A stretch of DNA of 64,000 bases from Isoetes taiwanensis (taxonomy: Eukaryota > Streptophyta > Lycopodiopsida > Isoetales > Isoetaceae). The stretch is from positions 246,001 to 310,000 of the forward strand of contig JAJEKV010000241.1 of the NCBI GenBank assembly GCA_021234155.1, read 5' to 3'. The number at the start of each line of letters is the position of its first letter. Positions within the stretch are counted from its first letter, which is position 1. The position numbers and the translations under genes were made by a program. The notes below the pieces were generated by a model. It ran no database searches, had not been told where the DNA came from, and saw only the letters and a program-made list of their open reading frames with translations. Positions 51,851 through 62,387 of the stretch are shown here, one piece after another.

Positions 51851-54650
51851 TTTACGGAATAAACTTGTCAAAATAGTGGATTAGAACATCTCAAACTTCG
51901 TATTAAAAAAATATAGGACATATGAAAAGATAAAACTTCTTTTACAGCAAGATATAGAATTGACACACTTCGTCAGAGGTGACCAGCAAGTCTAGATGTA
52001 GATACATTTTGTCAAAAGTGACAAGCTTGTCTAGATGCTGACTAATTATGTCATACAAATAAGTAGCAGGAAAAATCAGTGATCCCTTAAGCTTTCCTGT
52101 TGAATACTTCTTTTAAGTCAAAGTAGAGAAACATGTTGACAAATAGCTGTGGCAGCATTAGATCCAGCCGAAATGGGCATGTCTATCTTCAACAGACATC
52201 CATACTATTCCTGCATTTTGAATATAGGACATTTAGATGCTGAAGTTTCATGTGCCAAACATAATAGATAGCAATGCACTTATCTGTCTCAATTGTACTA
52301 ATTGTAGCAAGACGCTTGCCAAATGATCATGTAACATTTTGTTACATTCAACCCTCTGAACAAAAACAAAGGAGATGGAGTTCCGGTTACCTGCAGCCAA
52401 ACAGACATTGGTTAGCCTAAAGAGGGTAACAATGAGAGGGCCAACAGGTAAGCAGTGGAACGCCATGGTTTATCACCCTTCACCATGCTCTGTTCAAATG
52501 TAATAAGAGCTAACCTCAAATTAAATTGTAATTCCATGTCTGAACAATCAGAATATTGGATAACAAATATATAGGGCAAATCATGATAAATATCTAGGCT
52601 AGATTATACCATGGTCCACTAATAAATCTGTTCAATTCACAGCTGCTAGAGACAAGTTATGCCAACCTTGGAAATGGAGGCAGCAACAAATCAATGAGTA
52701 TATGATAGCATATCATAATAGTCTGGTTTATAATCAATATGAAATAAGTCAAATCTTCCCCAACAATATGCAGATAAAAATTGGGCTATAGCATGCATAT
52801 GGCAGTACTGTTGTCCAAGAAGACTATGACCATTTCAACATTTCAATATCAATCTTACCATGGATGGCTTAGCAAAGTTAACTATATGTTTAAGATGAAC
52901 CTTTTTTCTTCTATAAAGCTTGCTCCTGAGACCAATCTATTACAGAATGATATGCCAAGGTTAACCTGACCTGTATTGAAGCCTCTGGTCCAGACATGTC
53001 GAGTTGATGTAGTGTGATGTAGAGTTGGTTGAAGTATAATTCCAGTGAGTATTAGCTTCCTCACAAGGTAGCACATTAGATATAAAGCGGCAATGGCAGT
53101 AAAAAGCTTTCAGATGACTCCATAACAGACCTACGAGATTGATCCAAAGGCACCCTTTGCAAAATCTCTCTAGAACACAGCAGATCTCCTGAAATCGGTG
53201 GAAGCAGAACCGGTTTCCCTGCCCAACCAAAGGCCTTGTAGAACCAGTGTTTTGATGCCAGAAAATAGAGATTCCGGTCATAGATTATATGAGATCAAGG
53301 ATATAAAGAATGAAATAGAACTAAGCGCTATATGCCCCTCTGTGTCTTGAAACTGCTCAGTATGGCGCAGATTAGGGTTACGAATGAATACCCTAATCTA
53401 TCCGGTACGTCACCATTTTCCATTTTCCAGAATAAATGTGGTGATATTTGGTTGCAAAAGCAAGCAATAAAAATGGTTAAAATAGATTGCTTCTAAAATC
53501 CACGATAGAAGCCCTTTGCATGCAAGATAGTTTAATTAATTCGACGACACTTGGCAAACATGCACAAAAATAATGCATGTTATGCATTTGAACTTTTTTA
53601 CAAAGGGAAAACCCTCATCTACATCTACGTGGATCATGTACATAGTAAATCCTATCACAAATAAAATGCACATAAAAATTTGAGATTTTAAATTTATCAT
53701 TCTAAGCTCCAATATCTATGGTTAATATAAAACATGCCCCTAGGCAAGACACCAATAAAGGACCAAATGAAATATGTAAATTCTAATATGAACAGAATGT
53801 CATACCTCATAATTTTGGCCATGCAATTGTTGCATGTGCGATGAAGTTTTTTTGTTAGCCTTATATCATTCATCCGCTTCTTCCAACTCAAAGTGAGAGT
53901 TATGTAAATTGAACACCCTCTTTGTTCCTGCTCAATATGCTAAATAATAAAAAAAAAAAAAAAGGTGCTGCGCACGGAGGGCTGCCCTCCATGGCCGGAG
54001 GGTGAAGTGGCCGGACAATCAATTCAAAACCATAACCTCGAACATTTAGAAACAAAATCCTCTGTAGCCAACGAACTGCCTTTATCTTCCAAAATGCAGC
54101 TAAAGATTTAGCAACTTGTGAAATAAAGAACACACGAATTTCAGAACTATAAAATATACGGGGCTATTTTGGAAAATATTTAAAATTTAAGGGCATTTTG
54201 GGAGTTTTAAAAATACGAAGGGCTTTTTGGGAATTAAGTCAAGGAAGGGAGCCCCTGAGAAATCGGTGCAACCTGCATAAGGCAACATTTGTTAAACACA
54301 TTATACTTCCAAACAATCTTGTTTATTTCAAGAATCATGTACATAATGAGACTAGAGAATGCCAAACTTTTAAAATGAGATATGGCGAGGAATGATAAGA
54401 TTGGACGTTCCAAAACGTTTAAGCTAAGAATAAGAACAGTAGCCAATATTGGCACACATTTAAGCAGCTGTCAGTACTTTATGCTGGTAATGATAGAGGT
54501 CCAATGCATTTTGCTTAGCTTAGGCATTCACGTTGTGAATAATATATTCTTCAAGTACTATACTGGAATGTGCACTTCCAAAATCTAAATCGGTTGTGAT
54601 CACTCTAGAAGAGAAAAAGACGTACAAAAATAAACTGCTACTATAGGTCT
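51851..54650. other. Intergenic; two short dispersed repeats, no gene seen
   Basis: At 52,365-52,495 lies a copy of the element of about 120 bp also found in segments A1-A3. Its ends (gaacaaaaacaaaggagatgg and ccatgctctgttc) are imperfectly complementary, suggesting a small inverted-repeat element. At 53,940-54,010 an A-run is followed by 'aaggtgctgcgcacggaggg', 'ctgccctccatggccggagg', matching 32,371. No conserved protein was recognised on either strand. Confidence 0.5.
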
Positions 54651-54826
54651 AAAATACCACAGCATATCAGAATATCCAGCATATGCTTAGGATATGCTGA
54701 AAACCCACATGAGCAAGGGTTTGGCCCCCTAGGGGCAACCCAAAAATTTTCATAAGAAATCATTGAGCACATGAATAGGTTTAGAATAGAATAGAATAGA
54801 ATAGAATAGAATAGAATAGAATAGTG
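54650..54826. repeat. Dispersed repeat ending in (TAGAA)n
   Basis: 'cccacatgagcaagggtttg' and 'cccctaggggcaacccaaaa' resemble 58,245-58,285. They are followed at about 54,781 by roughly nine TAGAA units. The same pentamer terminates the LINE end at 24,461, in the opposite orientation. Confidence 0.6.
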
Positions 54827-55884
54827 CTTTTAGCATATGATGATATATTTTCAATTATCCGAATAAAGATATTAATAACAAGGTTTGGATGGACTTTCAT
54901 ACAGAGCTATGTATGGATTACCAATGGGGCATAGAAAGGGATTCAATGTCGTTCAAAATAATTTGTCTGATCTAGATATATATGTAAATAAATATATATG
55001 TGAACAATGACAGAGACAGGGGTTGGACCAGGGACAGAGAAGGTGAAGGATCTTGACATAAATAAAGTCAAAGAAATGCAAGAGTCTTTCTTCTGGCGGC
55101 ATGTATCTATGATGGCTTAGAAGATGCGGGGCAATATTACATTGCTTCGAAAGCTTCAGTTTATGGCATTCATTGTTTTTGTAATTAAGGCAGCATGCTC
55201 TAATTTTGAATTGGCCATCATAAATCGCCGTCTAAACCACTTAAGCACACACTACAGCAAGGTCAATCAGAGACTTTCTGTTTACAATATATGAACTTAT
55301 AACTCTTGGTAGTTACTTTCTTAGAATTTATGTTGAGATAATTCCTAAGCTGTTGTAAATCTAAGTTGAAAGAACGTTGGAGCTAAAGTCCCCAGTATAG
55401 ACCTTGATTTGAATGAATGGCTAAATGTGAGGGAAGCAATTGACATCTATGTTATAGGGTGAGTTTGATTTGACATTACATTGACGAGAGTTTGGCGTTA
55501 AGCTCATAGCAATTTTGAACTTGGCCTTTCAGTTTTTTAAGATTTCACTCTTTTAAGTGCTGATAATGTCCTTGGTCTAGCAGATGACGTCCCCGCAGCC
55601 AAATGAGAAGGTTTGCGTTTTAAACCCTAGATGGTGATTTTGTTTGGAGTAAAGTGTCCCAGGATGAAATTGATCAACTTGAAGATAAAGTTGGCAAATG
55701 CAAAGAGAGACTAAAGAGAGACTGTTGGCCTCATTGGCAAAAGCTTTAGATTTTCCTAAAGAGAGATTGTTGGCCTCATTGGCAAAAGCTTTAGATTGTG
55801 CCAACAATCTTGTAAAATAAACTATGGATAATTGTGCATCAATATCTTCCACTTTTGCAGGTTCCCTCTCTTCCATGGTTCTAA
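54827..55884. other. Intergenic; 45-bp tandem duplication
   Basis: No gene recognised. A near-perfect two-copy duplication (ctaaagagagactgttggcc...) with period 45 lies at about 55,711-55,800, immediately downstream of the acyl-CoA dehydrogenase relic. Confidence 0.5.
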
Positions 55885-57911
55885 TTATGGGTTCACAAAA
55901 ATCAGATCCAAATGCACTTCATCTGGCCCATCTGCAAGACGCGAGGTCCTAGATGCCGCCCATAAATGAGCAAGTTCAAAATCAGAATGTACTCCGGCAG
56001 CTCCGTGCACTTGGATAGCCGCATCCAACACTCTGAGAGCTACGCAAGGGGCAACTACCTGCAATTAACAAGAAAAAGTATTATCATATATTTATTCTAG
56101 TTAAATTTACCTATTTGATGAGTGTTGACATAAATATTACCTTTGCCATAGCCAGAGATCCTCTTGCAACTTTTGCACCATGGAGATCCAACTCATGAGC
56201 CGCATTTAGAACCAATAGCCTTGCTTGAGTGATATCCAGACGACACTGCGGCTTAACAGAACACCCACTTTAGCTAGCTCTATGAAACTTAGAAACTTAT
56301 CACTACTAACATCTAAAATATAACCTGTGCAAGTGCTGAACTGAAGGCACCCTGTTGGAAAATATACTTCCCAAATGCCTTCCTTGAAAGTGCCGTTTCT
56401 ACCATCAACTCAATTGCCCACTCTGCACATCCAACGAGTCTCATGCAGTGGTGCAACCACCCAGGTCCTAGCCTCCCCTGTTTTGTGCCAATTTAGCATG
56501 GTCCACGAATACTAACATTATCTTCAGAACTTCACTTGCCTGTGATATTTCAAAACCACGTCCTTCTTCTCAGATTATGTTGAGTGCAGGCATACGAACA
56601 TTTTCAAATACTATTTCTGCGTATCCATGTGATGCATCATCAAAACCATACACTGTTAAAGGGCAGATTATTTTGACCCCTTGTATTTTTATGTCCACTA
56701 GGATCATTGATCGTTGTTGTCTATTGGCGCAGTGCATTTACATCTGTTTTCCCCTATCATGATCACACAGGATTATCTTTGAAACTGATGCCGCATATAA
56801 AGGAATAGATTTGTGAAACGCACAAAAATCATAAGAATTTCTTGCAACAGATAAGTAATCAAGGAATATTAAGTAATGTGGCCATGACTTAGCAATATGC
56901 AAAGTTCAAACATGCTAAGGTTTTGTTTAAATCCAGATACTGAAGCTCCTTTTTGAGAAGTTACCTTCGTGTGTTTGAAACTTACCATCAAAATAAGTAT
57001 TTGGCATCTTGGATCCATTGCACCACTTGTCCATCACTTCCATTGATGATGTAATGATCTCCCACATTGCCAGCCATTTTGCCGGAGCAATTATTTAGTA
57101 GTTGCTAATTATCACTTTATTACACAGTCAACTCATTCAATATACCAGTCAATTTTGCACTCTATGTTTGTTGCATCTGACGATGCAACTTGAGGTTCAG
57201 TCATTGCACATCCTGATCGTATTTCTCATTCTAAGAGGGGCTTCAACCAGGTTTTTTGCTGTTCTGCATTTCCATATCTTAGGAGCACCTATAACCATTT
57301 TAAGCGCTTTACATTGTATTTGGTGTCACTTGCTCAGAATGTAGTGACAATACACAGAAGAAGATAATATGTTATCTATTAACAAACATGCAGGCCATAA
57401 TGAGATCAAGGAACCAAGCTATGGCAATTCCTAAACCTACCTCCATATTGCATGTATCTGGTGCACTATCGTTGGTAAACTCCGGCAGAGATGGCAGCCA
57501 AACGAAAAAGCGACAATGATATATACCACTTCCAGCTTTCTCCTAGCCATGGTGTATTCTACAAGAAAAACCAAGAAGATAGTGCAACCAGTAGACCGAA
57601 AGGAAAAATCAAATGGGTGAAAACTAACTTACTGATGCAGAGCAGTAAGTAGCTAAGTATTCATCTTGGGATGGAATTCCAGCAGGAGAAGGGCGAGAAG
57701 AAAGGCCATAAAATGGAGGACCGGGACTTTCCTTATTGCTTATAACATATGGCTGTATAATGCAAAACCGACAGAATCTAGAGGCATTAGATTCTTTAGA
57801 AAAAGCAAGAAAATCACCATCAGAACGTACCATACAATTATAAGCAACATCTGACTTTCGATTTCCTGAAGTCGACAGCTCCCAGTCCAACACAGCAACA
57901 ACCGAAACCCT
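55885..57911 (-). pseudogene. IBR3/ACAD10-like acyl-CoA dehydrogenase with kinase-like N-domain, decayed
   Basis: Arabidopsis IBR3 is a peroxisomal acyl-CoA dehydrogenase-like protein with an N-terminal phosphotransferase (APH) domain, involved in indole-3-butyric acid response. On the minus strand, in order, I see VAVLDWELSTSGNRKSDVAYN (end of the APH domain), YLATYCSAS and WKWYISLSLFRLAAISAGVY. Then come [127 protein letters not shown] and [20 protein letters not shown], ending [13 protein letters not shown]. Lesions include TGA codons (57,226-57,228 and 56,570-56,572), a stop after SAGVYQR at 57,466-57,468, and frame changes near 57,030 and 56,730. The N-terminal half of the APH domain is not seen. 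Conservation across lesions is high, so decay is recent or some breaks are consensus errors. Confidence 0.85.
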
Positions 57912-57956
57912 GCTCCATCACATAATGAAACATCCAGGTCTTCACCATGGACCTTG

Positions 57957-58034
57957 CCACCAGACCTTCCTCGCTGCTAATCGAACCTAAGCTATCCACC
58001 AGACCTTCCTCGCTGCTAATCGAACCTAAGCTAA
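57957..58034. repeat. Perfect 39-bp tandem duplication
   Basis: CCACCAGACCTTCCTCGCTG and the following 19 bases are repeated once with no differences, just upstream of the acyl-CoA dehydrogenase relic on its minus strand. Confidence 0.95.
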
Positions 58035-58121
58035 CATGAACTGGTAGAAATTGGAGACCCATGTATACACAAAGGGCAAATAGAAGCTTCAACGGTGCAT
58101 TACAAATACCAATTTCGGGCA

Positions 58122-58480
58122 GAGTAGGCCTCTCCGGTTAGCCAGTTTCAAGAGTGGCTGCCCAACAACGAAAACGACCGAGCATTTACAGCCAATAAGG
58201 GGTTTTTAGCAGTCATAGGCATATTTCAAGCATATACTGGCCTATAATATGCCACAAACCCACATAAACAAGGGTTTGCCCCTAAGCTAGCCTGGTGATT
58301 TTAAGCAATGGTGGCACTAAAAACCCGACAAACACAATTATGCTCAAATTGAGGTGGAGTGAAAAATCAGAGAAAGAGACCATATAGAGATAAAGCCAAG
58401 TAGTGGAACTCCAATGATAGATAGATAATATAAATCGAGATGGAATGAAAAATCAGAGAGAGAGACCATATGGGTATAAG
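58122..58480. repeat. Cluster of dispersed repeat copies left of the putative transposon
   Basis: 58,127-58,225 matches 39,470-39,560. 58,225-58,290 resembles 54,660-54,740. 58,290-58,395 matches 11,756-11,845, where an internal part is deleted. 58,345-58,480 contains a unit with 'ggaatgaaaaatcagagaga' and 'gagagaccatat' twice, the reverse complement of the flank of the (TC)n tract at 12.9 kb. Confidence 0.7.
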
Positions 58481-58721
58481 CGCGCTTTTGGGGGACAATT
58501 TTGCGAAATGAAAGCACCCCCCAAGCACCCTGCTTTGGTTTTTTATGGTGGGGGGGCTTTCATTGACGTTTTGCCGGGCTGGAGGAAAGATTCCCCGTCA
58601 CTTCCCCGTCACAAAATAGGGTTCCCGCCAATAGCTTTTCACTGTACTCCGACCTCCAGGTTTGAATCAGAGCGCCAGAGGAGGATCATTGCATGTCATT
58701 TTTTCGTGAAATTATTTGGAA

Positions 58722-61392
58722 ATGGCAGGTAGCAGCAATGATTCGCCAGCGCCTTCTACGGGAGAAAAAAAAAAGGTTAGTTTTAGGTTTCTTGATATCC
58801 TTTCTCTTTCTTTCGCCAAAAACTTAGTTCTTTCTTAATTTTCCTCTTGCATTTCCAGATGAAAGTCGCTACTACAGTCGAGGAGTTCGCTCGAGGGCTA
58901 TGTAATGAGGGCAGGGATCCGGAGACAATAACTTGGGATGAATGCCCTCCAGAAGATTTCCTGCAGGTATGGTCAGAGCTAATGAAGGAGGGAAAAATCA
59001 AACTACACAAAGCCCTACTGAGTTTGCAAAGACCGGGTTAGGGATTTGGCGGTCGAAAGTGTACCAGTTTGGGATCAAGAACAAGGAAGCAAGGGTTTAT
59101 TTTGCAAGAGCTTTTGCATGGCAGAATACAAGAAAAGCAAGACACAGCCCTGCAAAATATTTGGTTAACTGGGCAAAGTTTGCATTTACCAGGTATGAAC
59201 CAGCCCGGAAAATGTTTAAGTCTGTGGATGTAGTGGGTGAGACATGCTTAAAGAATATAAATGTGGGACTTGAAGCATTGCAAGATAGGCGTGGTACATG
59301 AAACTGAATTAAAAAGCATGTCTTCTAGAGCCGTTGAGCTGCACAATGAGGTATGTAGGCTTGATGGCATGATTTACGCTTATGAAGATGCTTGCATGGC
59401 ACTTGCGGGGGATATTCAAAAGAGCAAAAAGTTGCATTGAAGATTTCAGTTCTTTATTTCGAGAAGAAGATGGAGCCCTGAATGAACTTGCAAAGCGGGG
59501 GTGATGGTATGGGTTTTCTCTCTTAACTATGGTAAGGAAAAAAAAAAAGCATGATAGAGAAGAGGAGTGCCTTTGGGAGATGGGGCACAAGACCTTGAGT
59601 TGCGGTTGTCTTCTTGCCGACAACTCAACAAAGATTTTCGTAGCGCCATTTCTAACTTGAAACGGACTTGGATCTAATTACCTTCACAAGTCTTTGATCA
59701 AACCATGTGCGGTGAATGGACGGTTGTAGATGGGGAGGATGGATGCAAGGCTGCATGCTTTCTTTTGACACACAGTTTTGATTCGGGTGACATTAGATTG
59801 TGGACACTCATACCATCTACTATGCTTCCAATTGTGCTTGGAGAATTTGTGCTGTATAGTATGCAAGGCAACTATACCTACAGGATTGCTGACACAGGTG
59901 GGATATGCAGATCATATCCCTGATCCAGAAGAAGTTTCAGGGGACAATGACAGGGATCGTATTACAGTTTCAAGTGATTATGAAACTCCAGCCAATGATG
60001 ATAACAACATGAAAAGAAGGCCTATAACCAGAGCCATGACCAGTCCAGCTGGAAAAGGTAATTGCATTTCTGTTAATTGAATTAGAATGTAGAAGAATGT
60101 AAATTCTTTTAATTAACATTTGTGCATTGCAGGGAGCAAAAAGAAGAGGAAGGTCTGCAGAGAACAAGTCGAGATTACAGGTAAAACATGTTTGCTGTTG
60201 TGTATGGATTCATGTGTAGAAGGTGTTAATTGCTTTATTGATTTTGCAGGATCCAGCATCCCCAAAAACACCAAGAGTCCAAAGAAGGCCACTAACACCA
60301 AGAGTCCAAAGAAGGCACTTTGACTAAATGTGAATACAATACCTGCTGATGGTCTTGCAGATGATCAGAGCAACACATTAGCTCAATCCCAAAAGCAGAG
60401 TACCACAGCTGCTGCAGAAGATGGGGTTGCTAAAGTATTAGATTTTGATGATGCCATGCCCACAGACAAGTGTAAGAAAGGCAGGAAAAGCATGCCTAGG
60501 AAGTGGAAGACTCCAAATAAGGGAACTGATGGTATGAACCAATTACCATTACCATTACTAATGATATTGGTAAATTCTTGAATGCTTATTATTCTTTTTT
60601 TTTTTTTTTGCAGTTCCTTTTACTACACCCCCAGTTACCAAACGTGTGGAAAAGAAGACCAAAAAAAGGAAGGAGAAAGTTGGAGCTGAGGGGGAAATTT
60701 TGGATCATCAAAACGAGCTTTTGGACGTACTTTTTGAACAAGAGCAGCAGGGTTTGCAAGCAGGGCCTATAGCTGAGCAGCAGGGTTTGCAAACTGAGTT
60801 TGAACAAGAGCAGCAGGGTTTATTGAGCAATGAAGTTGAGGACACGCATAAACAATCAGGTCTTGGTATAGAGCATTCAAATTTTGGTGCTAGTTGTGAC
60901 TCGGGTTTGTCAACCATGTCCGATATCGGGGTCTAGTTCAATACCAGTTGTTCGGGTGTTGTTGTTGTTAACCCTGATAGTTCCTTTGTCTTTGCAGAGG
61001 TTTGTTCGGATGCTTTTTTTGTGCATAGAGTTAATCCTATATGTAATCCACAAATAGATCAGACAAGCACAAAGGATACCTCTGCAGTTGATGAGGCTAT
61101 TCAGGGGGTTTGCAATGAAATACTAGGTGGTAAAGAAGTTGCTAAAGAAGGTGAGTCAGACACATGTACAGCTGCTACAAATGTAGAAGAAGATCATGTT
61201 ACAAAAAAAGTGGTTCTTGCCGAGAAAGAAGCTGATGTTGGAGATGAAGAGGCAATGAAAGAAGATACAGATGTTGGAGAAAGTGAAGAAGCTGATGAAA
61301 ATGAAGATGGTGATGAGAGTGAAGATGATGTGGACGAAACACTTGGCCAATACTATGCTGCAGTAGTGAAGAAGAAGATTCTGTTAAAATAG
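58722..61392 (+). CDS. RING-like and acidic-tail protein of a putative DNA transposon (ORF1), frame-broken
   Basis: Exon 1 (58,722-58,775, MAGSSNDSPAPSTGEKKK) splices at 58,776 to 58,858 (MKVATTVEEFARGLCNEG, then TITWDECPPEDFLQ). A frame change at an A5 run (58,993-58,997) leads into EFAKTGLGIWRSKVYQFGIK and KYLVNWAKFAFTRYEPARKM. Further frame changes follow (59,290 and 59,440-59,700). Near 59,797 comes VTLDCGHSYHLLCF...CCIVCKA, which fits the second half of a RING-H2 finger (C-x-H-x2-H-x2-C-x9-C-x2-C); the first cysteine pair is not clear. Downstream exons are low complexity: KKKRK and TKSPKKA basic stretches, EQEQQGLQ repeats, and a strongly acidic tail (ESEEADENEDGDESEDD) ending at 61,392. 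I know no named family. Its convergent position to the transposase suggests an accessory protein. Confidence 0.5.
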
Positions 61393-61744
61393 ACTGGCAG
61401 GTTTGTTAATATTCGGTGTTAATATTTGGTGTTAATATTCGGTGACAGGGATGTATTCAGTGTACAGTTCGGTATGTATCATTTTTGGAAACTTAAGTTA
61501 TTCCTACAAAGAAACAGGTTATGTAATGACAGATTTTGCAAGTTAACAAACCGTGTTAACTTCATATATATTTTAACTTATATACCAGGTGGAAGAGATG
61601 TTGAATGTTCTTACACTCTTCACTGATATTGTACTGTGCTTTGCACAGATTTTTGATATGAAATACAAACAGATTTTTGATATTTGTGCACAGCTGGAAC
61701 TTGATTGATTTTCCTGTGTTTTTCTTGAATTCGGTCTGCCCCTG
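61393..61744. other. 3' region between convergent genes, no gene seen
   Basis: AT-rich, with the phrases 'attcggtgttaatatt' and 'agatttttgatatttgtgca' locally repeated. Likely 3' UTR of the plus-strand gene; no conserved open frame. Confidence 0.4.
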
Positions 61745-61957
61745 TTTCAAATTCATGTAAATTCAAATTCATATAAGCTCAAATTCATCTAAGTTTCAAA
61801 TTCATCTAAGTTCAAATTCATCTAAGTTCAAAATTCATCTAAGTTTAAAATTCATCTAAGTTCAAAAATTCATCTAAGTTTAAAATTCATCTAAGTTCAA
61901 ATACATCTAAGTTCAAATACATCTCATCTAAGTTCAAATTCATCCAAGTTCAAAACG
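61745..61957. repeat. Minisatellite, 16-17 bp unit (AATTCATCTAAGTTCAA)
   Basis: About a dozen imperfect copies in direct succession, with small length changes in the A-run between units and an ATACATCT variant near 61,900. It sits between the two convergent genes. Confidence 0.95.
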
Positions 61958-62175
61958 TGCAAGGGAATATTCGCAGCGAATATTCCCAAGGTAAGACCCT
62001 TATGGAATCTAGAACTCAGAAACTTGCAAGGGAATATTCCATGGGTACCTTTGTCAAGGAAATATTCCCACCGAATATTCCCTGGGTAATACCCTTATGA
62101 ATTCTAGAACTCAGAAATTGCAAGGGAATATTCCATGGGTAATACCCTAACGAATTTTAGAACTCAAAAATTAGA
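61958..62175. repeat. Palindrome-bearing tandem repeat (GGGAATATTC units)
   Basis: GCAAGGGAATATTC occurs at about 61,959, 62,026 and 62,111, each followed by 'ggtaa..ccctta..gaat', 'tctagaactcagaaa'. The first copy forms a perfect palindrome of GGGAATATTCG and CGAATATTCCC around a 3-nt centre, and the core GGAATATTCC is itself a palindrome. No coding content. Confidence 0.85.
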
Positions 62176-62387
62176 AGGGCAACCCGAGGCAGCCAAAAGC
62201 ACCCCAAGCACCTCGAAAGCACCCCCAAGCATCCCAGATATCTTAGTACAGCAAATGATCATCTTCGTACAACAAATTTAATTTGAGATACAAGGAGGAT
62301 ATGGAGACAAGGTAAATTTTTGTATTACAGATCAATTCTTTACAAGCTACATTCACTTCATTTACAAGTTACAAGTTAAGAAATCAT

